DNA of 64,000 nt from JAQGMJ01 sp036498945 (lineage in GTDB: Bacteria; Pseudomonadota; Gammaproteobacteria; Burkholderiales; JAEUOS01), in assembly GCA_036498945.1 (NCBI GenBank), contig DASYEQ010000036.1, forward strand, positions 22,280 to 86,279, read 5' to 3'. Of the stretch, positions 42,945 to 50,745 are shown in pieces. A program made the translations under genes and the position numbers. Each line of letters opens with the position of its first letter. The first letter of the stretch is position 1. The notes under the pieces are model-generated. The model did not search any database. It was not told the origin of the DNA and saw only the letters and a list, made by a program, of their open reading frames with translations.

Positions 42945-43142
42945 ATCACCTCCAGTCAAGGCCAGGCCAGGACAGCGCGGCACCTGCGCTTGCGCCCGAG
43001 GAACGAGCGGAAGGGCCACGCAATACGCAAGGATGGCCGGAGAAGCGCCGGGCGGCCTGATGCGTGGCGCACACTATGCGCCCGTAAATAGAACAGGGCA
43101 ACTAGACGAAAGTATTAGATTACTTTTTTGGTCTGGCCGGGG

Positions 43143-43550
43143 CTAATCGCTTACCCGCCCGCGCAGCGCCTTGACCTTCCCGCGTTGCACCTTGCCGTCC
43201 ACGCGCTTTCGCTGCGAACTCTTGGTGGGCTTGGTGGCGTAACGCTTTTTCGGCGCGCGGGCGGTGGCCGCCAGCAATTCCTGCAACCGCTCCAGCGCCT
43301 CGGCGCGGTTCAGCTCCTGGCTGCGATGCTCCTGCGCCTTGATCACCAGCACACCGTCCCCGGTGATGCGGCCGTCGTTCAGCGCCAGCAGGCGTTCCTT
43401 GTGCGCAGGCGACAGCGAAGAAGCGGGAATATCGAAGCGCAGATGGATCGCGCTCGATACTTTGTTGACGTTCTGGCCGCCGGCGCCTTGCGCGCGCACG
43501 GCGCTGATTTCAATCTCGTGCTCGGGAACCCGGAAACCCGGCGTCGCCAT
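43143..43550 (-). CDS. arfB: Alternative ribosome-rescue peptidyl-tRNA hydrolase ArfB
   Basis: ArfB (YaeJ) hydrolyses peptidyl-tRNA on ribosomes stalled without a stop codon. The 135-residue protein has the catalytic GGQ loop (RAQGAGGQNVNKVSSAIHLRF) and the long basic C-terminal tail (KKRYATKPTKSSQRKR) that inserts in the mRNA channel. It lacks the codon-recognition domain of true release factors, as expected. Its ATG is four bases past the stop of the sterol-desaturase-like gene, so the two share a transcript. Confidence 0.93.
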   Translation of the reverse strand: MATPGFRVPEHEIEISAVRAQGAGGQNVNKVSSAIHLRFDIPASSLSPAHKERLLALNDGRITGDGVLVIKAQEHRSQELNRAEALERLQELLAATARAPKKRYATKPTKSSQRKRVDGKVQRGKVKALRGRVSD

Positions 43551-43554
43551 GGCC

Positions 43555-44433
43555 TTAAGCGCGCGGCGCTTGCGCCGGGCGGCGGAACGGCCACACCAGC
43601 TGGTCGCGGAAGCGCGCCGGCATCTCGTCCTTGATGCCGATGTCCACCGGCGGGCGACGCTTTTCGTTGAAATAGGTGCCGAAGATCCAGTCCCACAGCA
43701 TCAGGTTCTCACCGAAATTCTTGTCGCCTTCGCGCAAATCCTTGCTGTGATGCCAGCGGTGCAGCTCCGGCGTGTTGAACACCAGCGAAAGCCAGCCGAA
43801 GCGCATCTCGATGTTGCAGTGGGTCAGCATGCCGATGTAGGCGGTGATGGCCGAGAGCCACGTCACCACTTCCAGCGGCGCGCCCAGCATTACCAGTACC
43901 GCCATTGCCGGCACGATGCTCTTGATCGAATCGACGAAGTGAAAACGCCCGGTGTTCACCACCCACAGCTTGGTGACGCTGTGATGCACGGCGTGAAAGC
44001 GCCACAGCGGCTTCCACTTGTGCGCGATGTGATGCCCCCAGTACAGGGCGAATTCCGCCGCCACCAGTGCCAGCACCACCTGGGCCCAGATCGGCCAGTG
44101 GCGCGGCCAGATGCCGTTGCCGGGCGACGACAGCGGCGTGATCAGCGACGCCAGGCCCACCGCCGAACTGAAGACGATCAGGGTCTGCACCGCGCCCTTG
44201 CTCACCAGGGTATGCGCGATGTCCGCCTTGAGCTGGCCGTCCGGCTTGGTCCACGTCTTCTCGTGCGGCATCCAGCGCTCCAGCAACAGGAGCGTGACGG
44301 CCAGCGTGAAATAGGTGATGTTGAAGCCGATCACCGGCGAACCTGCGGCAAAGCCGATTTGTGTCGCGATGATGCAAAGGACCAGCAGTAGTGGCCAGGC
44401 GGTCCAGGAAATGAGGGTGCGGGCTGCGGTCAT
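43555..44433 (-). CDS. Sterol desaturase / fatty-acid hydroxylase family membrane protein
   Basis: This integral membrane di-iron hydroxylase-type protein has 292 residues. About four to five hydrophobic segments are seen. Histidine clusters include HHIAHKWKPLWRFHAVHHS and a later RWHHSKD, giving the HxxxH/HxxHH pattern of the superfamily. The lipid substrate is unknown. It is co-transcribed with arfB, an association with no obvious functional meaning. Confidence 0.88.
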   Translation of the reverse strand: MTAARTLISWTAWPLLLVLCIIATQIGFAAGSPVIGFNITYFTLAVTLLLLERWMPHEKTWTKPDGQLKADIAHTLVSKGAVQTLIVFSSAVGLASLITPLSSPGNGIWPRHWPIWAQVVLALVAAEFALYWGHHIAHKWKPLWRFHAVHHSVTKLWVVNTGRFHFVDSIKSIVPAMAVLVMLGAPLEVVTWLSAITAYIGMLTHCNIEMRFGWLSLVFNTPELHRWHHSKDLREGDKNFGENLMLWDWIFGTYFNEKRRPPVDIGIKDEMPARFRDQLVWPFRRPAQAPRA

Positions 44434-44528
44434 CAGGAATCGGGAAACTTGCGAAGGGAAATTATACCCAACCCTCCCCTCAACTCATGACGCCGGTATG
44501 AATGGCCAAAGGCGGCGGTACGGGCGCC

Positions 44529-46034
44529 TTAGTGACCCACGCCGACATTGGCCTCGCCCGAGGCCTTCGCCTGGGCCTGCGACTTGCGCGCCGCCGACAT
44601 CGACACCGCCGGCACCAGCGTGGTCAGGCTCACCAGGCAGATGGAAAGCGCCAGCAGCGTGAGGAAGGTGAGGTGCAGCGAATGCTGCAAGGCGTGGCTG
44701 GCGATGGCATCTCCCGCGAAGCCTTCAGGCGCGGTGAGCAGCGCCTTCAGCTCGTCGGCGGAAACACGCGTGCCTTCGGCATGCGCCAGGCCGTAGTTGA
44801 GCACCGCGCCGAACAGCGCCGCGCCCAGGGTGCTGCCGAGGTTGCGCGAAAAGAGATTGGAAGCGGTGGCGCTGCCGCGCTCGTCCGGCGCGACAATCGA
44901 CTGAATCATCAGCAGCGCGGCATTGGCGAACAGGCCCATTCCCAGGCCCATGACCAGCGAGCCGACGGCAGCGGAGATGGGTGAACTCTCCGGCCCCAGC
45001 AGCACGAAGAATATCGAGCCGATCACGTGGCCGACGCCGCCCGTGATAAGGATGGGGCGCGGCCCCAAATGCCTGAGCAGGCGCACCGCGATGGTGGCGC
45101 CCACCGGCCAGCCGAACATCACCATGGTCAGCGCCATGCCGGCGGCGATCGGCGAGCGGTGCAGCACGCCCTGCACATACATCGGCAAAAAAGAAGTGAT
45201 GCCCATCAGCGCCATGCCGGAGAGCAGCGCGGCGACGTTGGCCACCGCGATCGGGCGCCGCCCCCAGAGAGCGAAGGAAATCATCGGCTCCTTCACGCGC
45301 GTCTCCTGCCAGACGAACAGGGCGCCGAAGAAGCCGGCACCGGCCAGGCCCGCCCACATCATCGTGGTGTTGTCGCCGCTGACGTCGGTCAGCGCCACCA
45401 TGAGGGAAGAGACCGCGATGGCGAACAGCGCCGCGCCGGCGTAATCGATCGCGGGCTTGCGGGTCGAAGTATCTTCCTTGAGGTGGAAGTAAAAGCCGGC
45501 GGCCGAAGCCAGGCCGATCGGAACGTTGATCCAGAACACCCAGGGCCAGGAGAGTTCACGGATGATCAGGCCGCCCAGCATGGGGCCGATCACCGCCGAG
45601 ATCGCCCACACGCTGGCAAGGTAACCCTGCACCTTGCCGCGCTCGTGCGCCGGGTAGAGGTCGGCGATGATGGTGAGGTTGGCCGGCTGGATCGCCCCGG
45701 CGCCCACCCCCTGCATCAGGCGGAACACGATCATTGCCGGCATCGACCAGGCAAAACCGGCGAGGATGGAGCCGAGCAGGAACATGGTGATGCCGGCCAG
45801 TTCGATCGGCTTGCGGCCGTAGATGTCGGCCAGCTTGCCGAAGATCACCGTCATCGCCGTCTGTGCCAGCAGATACGAGGAGAATACCCAGCTATAGAGG
45901 TTCAGGCCGCCCAGGTGGGCGACGATCTGCGGCATGGCAGTGGCGACAATCGTCGCCTCGAAGGCCGTCATCGCCATCGACGACATCACCGAAGCAATGA
46001 CGAGCGGGCGATTGGATTTATCGTTGGCGGGCAT
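44529..46034 (-). CDS. MFS drug-efflux transporter, DHA2 (EmrB/QacA) type
   Basis: This proton-driven multidrug exporter of the 14-transmembrane DHA2 family has 501 residues. Motif A is GKLADIYGRKP and motif C includes AVIGPMLGGLI. The hydrophobic pattern gives about 14 spans. No membrane-fusion partner or regulator gene adjoins it, so it may act as a stand-alone inner-membrane pump. Its ATG begins MPANDKSNRPLVIASVMSS after GAAGGAGG-type sequence on the minus strand is not evident, so the start is by frame and family only. Confidence 0.9.
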   Translation of the reverse strand: MPANDKSNRPLVIASVMSSMAMTAFEATIVATAMPQIVAHLGGLNLYSWVFSSYLLAQTAMTVIFGKLADIYGRKPIELAGITMFLLGSILAGFAWSMPAMIVFRLMQGVGAGAIQPANLTIIADLYPAHERGKVQGYLASVWAISAVIGPMLGGLIIRELSWPWVFWINVPIGLASAAGFYFHLKEDTSTRKPAIDYAGAALFAIAVSSLMVALTDVSGDNTTMMWAGLAGAGFFGALFVWQETRVKEPMISFALWGRRPIAVANVAALLSGMALMGITSFLPMYVQGVLHRSPIAAGMALTMVMFGWPVGATIAVRLLRHLGPRPILITGGVGHVIGSIFFVLLGPESSPISAAVGSLVMGLGMGLFANAALLMIQSIVAPDERGSATASNLFSRNLGSTLGAALFGAVLNYGLAHAEGTRVSADELKALLTAPEGFAGDAIASHALQHSLHLTFLTLLALSICLVSLTTLVPAVSMSAARKSQAQAKASGEANVGVGH

Positions 46035-46348
46035 GGTGCTGCGAAGGAGGGGGCGTTGCTAGCGGGGCAGGGGGTTTTGGCAAACCGCGCTTGGGGGCCA
46101 CCGCGCCAATCCGCAAGTTTACCGGGCCTCCATGTCAGAGTCTCGTTAAAGTTTGTTTGGGTGGGAAAACTGTGTTTCGCGTACGACGCGCGTAGCCGCA
46201 TCGGCAGCCGGGCGATGCGCCGATTGCCTGATACTGCCTACGTGCGGGCCCGGCGCGCCGGATGCATTTCGCAGCCTGCGCCAGGGCGACAGGACTGCCC
46301 GGAGGCGCCTGCGGCGGCCGAGCCGCGCAGGGGGAGTAAAATGGCCGC
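46035..46348. other. Divergent intergenic region between MFS gene and 113-residue protein gene
   Basis: These 314 bases separate a leftward MFS gene from a rightward small gene. They include TAAAGTTT at 46147-46154, a perfect FliA -35 box without any matching -10. The far end holds GGGGGAGTAAA followed by ATGGCCGCATGA (46341-46352), a three-codon mini-frame whose stop overlaps the next ATG. No other gene is seen. Confidence 0.4.
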
Positions 46349-46690
46349 ATGAAAATCGCTGACATGCACAAGAAGAAGGGCCTGAAGATCAACAACGCCA
46401 TCGGCCCGCACGGCGCCATCGGCAAGCCCAGCGGCGCCCCGCCGGCGCCGGACCGCCGCGAGCAGCGCAAGCTCGACCAGGAAAAAGGCCTGGTGGCGTT
46501 CGCCTGCAAGCTCGATGGCGCGCTGATCAACCGCTTGCGCGCGCTGGCCGAAGAGCGCCAGGTGCCGCTGAACGACCTCGTAGGCGAGTTGCTTGCCGCC
46601 GGCCTGGAAGCAGGTGCTGCCGCGCCCAGGGAAAAGGCCGAGAAAGCGCCTGCGGCAAAGAAGCCGAAGGCACCGCCGGCCGGCGCGTAA
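46349..46690 (+). CDS. Small basic protein with ribbon-helix-helix-like segment
   Basis: This 113-residue hypothetical protein has a basic, Pro/Gly-rich N-terminus. Residues about 48-85 follow the strand-helix-turn-helix plan of a MetJ/Arc-type ribbon-helix-helix (VAFACKLDGALINRLRAL, then VPLNDLVGELLAAGLE). An Ala/Lys/Pro tail follows. DNA binding is therefore possible but unproven. The strongest ribosome site (GGGGGAG) serves an ATG eight bases earlier in another frame (Met-Ala-Ala-stop) that overlaps this start as ATGA, so initiation may be by re-start. Confidence 0.65.
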   Translation: MKIADMHKKKGLKINNAIGPHGAIGKPSGAPPAPDRREQRKLDQEKGLVAFACKLDGALINRLRALAEERQVPLNDLVGELLAAGLEAGAAAPREKAEKAPAAKKPKAPPAGA

Positions 46691-46696
46691 AGCGCC

Positions 46697-46972
46697 TCAG
46701 GCGCCGGTACCGAAGCGCGCCGCCGAGCGCGCCCGCGCCTTCGCCGCCTCGATCACGCGGTTGCGCGGCTCGGCATTCGTCACCATCGAAGCAATCAGTG
46801 CACGCGCCGCCTGCGTCACTTCCTCCACTGCCTGGTTGAACGCCGCTTCATTGGCCTGCGAAGGCTTGGTGAATCCAGAAAGCTTGCGCACGAATTGCAG
46901 CGAAGCGTCGCGGACCTCGTTGTCGGTCGCGGGCGGCTCGAAGTTGAACAGGGTCTTGATGTTGCGGCACAT
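46697..46972 (-). CDS. DUF2277 family protein
   Basis: This 91-residue protein matches the DUF2277 pattern: MCRNIKTLFNFEPPATDNEV at the start, a central FVRKLSGFTKPSQANEAAF, and a C-terminal helix rich in Ala/Arg. Its function is unknown. The ATG at 46972 has AAGGAGA six bases upstream. An ATG five codons earlier is less likely. It is probably the last gene of the MarR-DUF1398-DUF2277 operon, 49 bases after the DUF1398 stop. Confidence 0.85.
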   Translation of the reverse strand: MCRNIKTLFNFEPPATDNEVRDASLQFVRKLSGFTKPSQANEAAFNQAVEEVTQAARALIASMVTNAEPRNRVIEAAKARARSAARFGTGA

Positions 46973-47021
46973 GGTCTTCTCCTTCACATGCGCCGCATTA
47001 TGCGCCCGCCAAAGAGCGGCT

Positions 47022-47429
47022 TCAGGGCGCGGGCGGGAAGTGCTCGACGTGGGTTTCCGCCGTGCGCCCGAAATACACCACGCGCCTGCCCGGCAGCGAG
47101 ACCACGTAGCCGGCGCAGCCTGAAGCCATCGCTTCGAGGCAAAAGCCCTGGTAGGTGTAGTCCGCGCCGCCGGCCTGGGCGCGGCGCACCGCGGCTTCGA
47201 CGCCGGCGGGCGTAAAGGCGGCGGCGATGTTCGCGTCGACCTTGTGCGCGGGCAATTCGAGGGCGCTGCCGTCGGGAAGGTGGAAAATGCGCACCCCCTG
47301 GCGGAAGTCGACGTAATAGCCTTCGATGCCGGCCTCGGCCAGCCGCCCGAGTTGCGCGGGAAAGCTCAGGGTGTTGTTCTCGGTGCCTTCGTTGCAGGCA
47401 CGGGCGACGGCGGCGACGTTCGGGTTCAT
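47022..47429 (-). CDS. DUF1398 (YbcV-like) family protein
   Basis: This 135-residue soluble protein resembles the DUF1398/YbcV family: LRRLAEAGI-type helix (QLGRLAEAGIEGYYVDFRQG), a beta strand with YYSPDG-like FHLPDG, and IAAAFTPAGVEAAVRRAQ. The later GCAGYVVSLPGRRVVYFGR, and its C-terminal HFP, are consistent. No enzymatic motif is visible. It lies 25 bases downstream of the marR-type gene in the same direction and is likely controlled by that regulator. Confidence 0.75.
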   Translation of the reverse strand: MNPNVAAVARACNEGTENNTLSFPAQLGRLAEAGIEGYYVDFRQGVRIFHLPDGSALELPAHKVDANIAAAFTPAGVEAAVRRAQAGGADYTYQGFCLEAMASGCAGYVVSLPGRRVVYFGRTAETHVEHFPPAP

Positions 47430-47454
47430 GCGGGTCTCCTCGAGGGAAGGTGGG

Positions 47455-47910
47455 TCAGTCGATCGGCACGGCGCAGAGGCTGCGCCGCTTCACGATGTCT
47501 TCGAGCAGGCCTTGCAGCTTCGCGCGTTCGGCCTTGCCCAGGTGGCCGAAGAAATCGGCGTCGTTGGCGTCCGCCAGCGCCGCCAGTTGCGGCACCAGGC
47601 GGCGCGCCGATGCGGTCAGCGCGAGGGTCTGCGCGCGACCGTCCCCGGGGTCGGCACGGCGGCGCAGGAGCGACTTGGCGATCAGGCGGTCGGCGAGCTT
47701 GGTGATCGCGCCGCGCGTCATGCCGATGCGCTCGGCCAGGAGGCTGGGGGCAAGCGCGTCGGCATCGTAGAGTTCGCGCATCACCACCCATTCGGCCACC
47801 GTCACGCCGCGCTCTTCGATGCGCCGCGCGAACCCCTGCGAGACGTGGTTGGAGACGTAGCGCAGCCAATAGCCGAGATGGGCGTTGAGCGGGGAGATAG
47901 GGGCGGTCAC
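47455..47910 (-). CDS. MarR-family transcriptional regulator
   Basis: This winged-helix repressor of the MarR family has 151 residues from the start chosen. The HTH region includes VTVAEWVVMRELYDADALAPS, with LLAERIGMTRGAITKLADRLIAKSLL as recognition helix and wing approach, then RRRADPGDGRAQTLALT as the wing. An in-frame ATG at 47949 lies inside the consensus promoter, upstream of the expected transcription start near 47931. The GTG at 47910 (VTAPISPLN) is therefore preferred, although no ribosome site is strong. It is first in an operon with DUF1398 and DUF2277 genes and likely represses itself. Confidence 0.9.
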   Translation of the reverse strand: MTAPISPLNAHLGYWLRYVSNHVSQGFARRIEERGVTVAEWVVMRELYDADALAPSLLAERIGMTRGAITKLADRLIAKSLLRRRADPGDGRAQTLALTASARRLVPQLAALADANDADFFGHLGKAERAKLQGLLEDIVKRRSLCAVPID

Positions 47911-47925
47911 GATGCACGATAATTG

Positions 47926-47966
47926 GTTGACCAGGAAATTATATCGCATGTAGTTTCCATGTCAAC
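47926..47966 (-). promoter_or_regulatory. Consensus sigma-70 promoter inside MarR operator palindrome
   Basis: On the minus strand TTGACA (47965-47960), 16 bases, TATAAT (47943-47938) is a perfect-consensus promoter. It is covered by an inverted repeat, GTTGACCAGGAAA (47926-47938) and TTTCCATGTCAAC (47954-47966), matching at 11 of 13 positions per arm with a 15-base centre. Repressor bound here would cover both the -35 and the -10. Confidence 0.82.
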
Positions 47967-48360
47967 TAAAATCCGGGGCGCGGCAGCCAGGTGAAAATCG
48001 CCTGGACATCGGCGCGCAAGCTGGTATCTTTGGTGTCATGTGTCGCTGTGTGCTCACGCCGTCCAGGGCCGGCGCGGGAAAGGCCGGGGCAACACGTTTG
48101 TGGTTGTTTTTTCCGCCTGCCCGCCGCGGTAACGGCGCGGCCCCGGCTAATACAAGTGTGGTAACCGGGATGCGCGTTTTCCGGAAAACCTCCGTTGTTT
48201 ACCGTGGTTTTTCATGGCGCAACCACAGGTGTGATGGCCGCGCCCGCGATTTTTCGAAAAATTCTCAGGGTTTCTCAGGGTGCCACTGCGCGCGGCCGAA
48301 ACCGTGCGATGGTGGGTGGGACCTGAGGCGGTCAGCCACCGCCGGGCGCCGCTGCGCGGT
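47967..48360. other. 394-base intergenic region with palindromes and a tandem repeat
   Basis: No supported gene lies here. It contains two perfect 14-base palindromes, GTTTTCCGGAAAAC (48176-48189) and ATTTTTCGAAAAAT (48249-48262). The second is followed at once by two tandem copies of TTCTCAGGGT (48262-48281). A GTGGTT/AACCAC inverted repeat and a CCAGG/CCTGG hairpin are also present. It is less GC-rich than its surroundings. It may hold a small RNA, a protein-binding site or a remnant of transferred DNA. Confidence 0.45.
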
Positions 48361-50565
48361 CTAGCCAGCGGCGTTGGCGGCGGGGAATTCCTGCCTGACC
48401 CAGCGGCCGATCTTCTGCCGCAGGGCATCCACCGTGTAGGGCTTGGAGAGGTAATCGTCCATGCCGGCGGCCATGCATTTTTCCAGGTCGCCGGAGGAGG
48501 CGCTGGCGGTGAGCGCAATCACCGGGATCGCCGGGGTGCCGGCGGCCTGCTCGCGGGCGCGCAGGCGCAGGGTGGCTTCGAAGCCGTCCATCTCCGGCAT
48601 CATGCAGTCCATCAGCACGATGTCGTAGGCGTCGCGTTCCAGGGCGTCGAGGGCTTCGCGGCCGTTGCCGACCGAGCGGAAACCGTAGCCCAGCTTGCGC
48701 AGCAGGGCTTCGGCGAATTTGCGGTTGATGTCGTTGTCTTCGACCACCAGCACGCGCCCGGTGGGGCTGGCCTCGGCCGGCGCGGCGGGCGTCACCGGCA
48801 TGGGAATGATGGTATCGGGCGCGACGGCGATTTCCAGCGGCACTTCGAACCAGAAGCGGGCGCCTTCGCCGGGCTTGCTGTCGACGCCGATGGTGCCGCC
48901 CATCAGCTCGACCAGGCGCTTGCAGATCGCCAGCCCCAGGCCGGTGCCGCCGTATTTGCGGGTGATCGAGCCATCGCCCTGGGTGAAGGGGCGGAACAGG
49001 CGCTGCAGGGTCTCCGGGCTGATGCCGATGCCGGTGTCGCGCACGGTGAAGCGCAGGCGCGCGCGCAGGCCGGATTCCAGGCCGTCGGTACGCGCGGCGG
49101 TGACCAGCACGGTGCCTTCACGGGTGAACTTGATGCCGTTGGAAACCAGGTTGCCCAGCACCTGGCGCAGGCGGATGGCGTCGCCGGTGAGCGAGGCCGG
49201 CACTTCTTCGTCGACCTGCACGTTGATGCGCACGCGGTTCTTGTGCGCATTCTCGGCGTAGAGGGCGGCGACGTCGCGCACCAGGCTGCGCGCGTCGAAG
49301 GGCGCAGCCTCCAGTTCCATGCGCCCGGCCTCGATCTTGGAAAAGTCGAGCACGTCGTTGATGGTGGCCAGCAGCATCTCGCCGGATTGCTGCACGGTCA
49401 GCGCGTAGTCGCGCTGCTGCGGCGTCAGTTCGGTGGCGAGCAGCAGTTCGGACATGCCCATCACGCCGTTCATCGGCGTGCGGATCTCGTGGCTCATGAT
49501 GGCGAGGAATTCGGACTTCGCCATGTTGGCCGCCTCGGCGCGCTGCATCAGCGAGCGGGTGAATTGCAGGTCTTCCTCGTGGCGCGTGAGCAGGCGGCGC
49601 GACAGCCAGGCGGAGATCACCACCACCAGGGCGGTGATCAGCGACAGGATGGCGATGAAGGCGGCGGTGTGGCGCCATTGCGCGAGGTAGATGTCTTCGG
49701 GAATGGTGAGCCCGATGATCAGCGGGTATTTGTCGATGCGCCGCGCGGCGGTCAGGCGCGGCGCGGCGGCGCCGCCCTCGGATTCGCGCGGTCCGTTGAG
49801 CAGGGCGACGCCGTGGGGGGCGCCGGTGGCGAGCACGCGCTGGATGCCGCCGGTGGCGGCAGAGCGTCCCAGCAGGTCTTCGCGCTGTGGCGAGCGCGCC
49901 AGGCGCACCAGGTCGCTGCGCGTGAGGTTGATGGTGGCGGCCGGCCCCAGGCTGATGCGGTCGTAGAAGCCCGAGAGGAAGTGGCAGGGAATACCCACCA
50001 CGGCGACGCCGATGAAGCGGCCGTCGGGGCCGTTCAGGCGCCGGCTCAGGTAGAAGGTCCAGGTGTTGCCGCCGCGGCTTTTCACCGGCACGCTGATGAA
50101 CAGGTCCGGGCTTCTCTCGGTGGCGTGGGTCTGGAAGAAGTCGCGGTCGGCGAAGTTGAGTGGCGGCGGCGGGTAGGCGCGGGCGAAGTTGATCAGGTCG
50201 CCGTTGGCGGCAACGATAGAGGCCGACTCCACCTGCGGCGAGCCGCTCGCCTTGTCGCGCAGCATCTGGTGCACTTCGGAGGTGGACATCATCGCCCGCA
50301 GCGTGGCTTCGTCGGCGATGCCGGCGCTGCTGACGTGCTCGACCAGGCCGGTGAGAATCAGGTCGGCCGAAGTGATGGTCTGCTCGGCGTGCTCGGCCAG
50401 GATCAGCGTCAGGTTGTCGGCATGCTGGCTCCACTCGTCGATCGCCTGGCGCCTGAGCATCAGCACCGAAGTGATGCAGGCCACCGCGATGGCCACAAGC
50501 AAGATCGCGCCAAAGACCAGCGGCATGCGGCTGGCGGGAATGGCTTTCAGGCGGAATGGGCTCAT
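48361..50565 (-). CDS. Cache-domain hybrid sensor histidine kinase
   Basis: This membrane kinase of 734 residues has TM1 at about 15-36 and TM2 at about 299-320. A dCache-type periplasmic domain lies between them (SASIVAANGDLINFARAYPP, then FADRDFFQTH and FYLSRRLNGPDGRFIGV). HisKA has SHEIRTPMNG (His359), the ATPase has DTGIGIS and GTGLGLAI, and a C-terminal receiver has the phospho-Asp in VLMDCMMPEMDG. There is no Hpt, so a separate phosphotransfer protein is needed. The gene stands alone between the marR-type operon and the glycogen genes. Confidence 0.92.
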   Translation of the reverse strand: MSPFRLKAIPASRMPLVFGAILLVAIAVACITSVLMLRRQAIDEWSQHADNLTLILAEHAEQTITSADLILTGLVEHVSSAGIADEATLRAMMSTSEVHQMLRDKASGSPQVESASIVAANGDLINFARAYPPPPLNFADRDFFQTHATERSPDLFISVPVKSRGGNTWTFYLSRRLNGPDGRFIGVAVVGIPCHFLSGFYDRISLGPAATINLTRSDLVRLARSPQREDLLGRSAATGGIQRVLATGAPHGVALLNGPRESEGGAAAPRLTAARRIDKYPLIIGLTIPEDIYLAQWRHTAAFIAILSLITALVVVISAWLSRRLLTRHEEDLQFTRSLMQRAEAANMAKSEFLAIMSHEIRTPMNGVMGMSELLLATELTPQQRDYALTVQQSGEMLLATINDVLDFSKIEAGRMELEAAPFDARSLVRDVAALYAENAHKNRVRINVQVDEEVPASLTGDAIRLRQVLGNLVSNGIKFTREGTVLVTAARTDGLESGLRARLRFTVRDTGIGISPETLQRLFRPFTQGDGSITRKYGGTGLGLAICKRLVELMGGTIGVDSKPGEGARFWFEVPLEIAVAPDTIIPMPVTPAAPAEASPTGRVLVVEDNDINRKFAEALLRKLGYGFRSVGNGREALDALERDAYDIVLMDCMMPEMDGFEATLRLRAREQAAGTPAIPVIALTASASSGDLEKCMAAGMDDYLSKPYTVDALRQKIGRWVRQEFPAANAAG

Positions 50566-50633
50566 TGTCTCGCGAGTGACCCGAGCGCCTGGAAGGGGCG
50601 CCTTTTAATTTGTGGCCCGACAATGATAAAGGA

Positions 50634-50651
50634 ATGGCGCCGCCGCGCCAT
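50634..50651 (-). terminator. Hairpin downstream of glgA, possible terminator
   Basis: ATGGCGC, loop CGCC, GCGCCAT is a perfect 7-bp stem. On the minus strand it is followed by TCCTTTATC, a moderate U-rich tail. It lies about 95 bases past the glgA stop and before the kinase gene. A GGCGCC-containing inverted repeat nearer to glgA is an alternative. Confidence 0.35.
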
Positions 50652-50745
50652 CCCTGCCTGGTTATCCGCCCTGTCTGGCGCCGGTGGGGGGCGCCGAGGA
50701 ATGGCAGGACGGGGGCGCTGGGAGGTGAGAGGAAGGGGGCGGCCC

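Noticed and set aside
46147..46165. TAAAGTTT, a perfect FliA -35 box
   Set aside because: Eleven bases further on the sequence is AAAACTGT, with no resemblance to GCCGATAA, so it is probably chance.
48038..48364. 108-codon plus-strand frame in the gap before the Cache kinase
   Set aside because: No ribosome site, unusual Cys/Arg-rich composition, and it runs across the palindromes and into the kinase stop.
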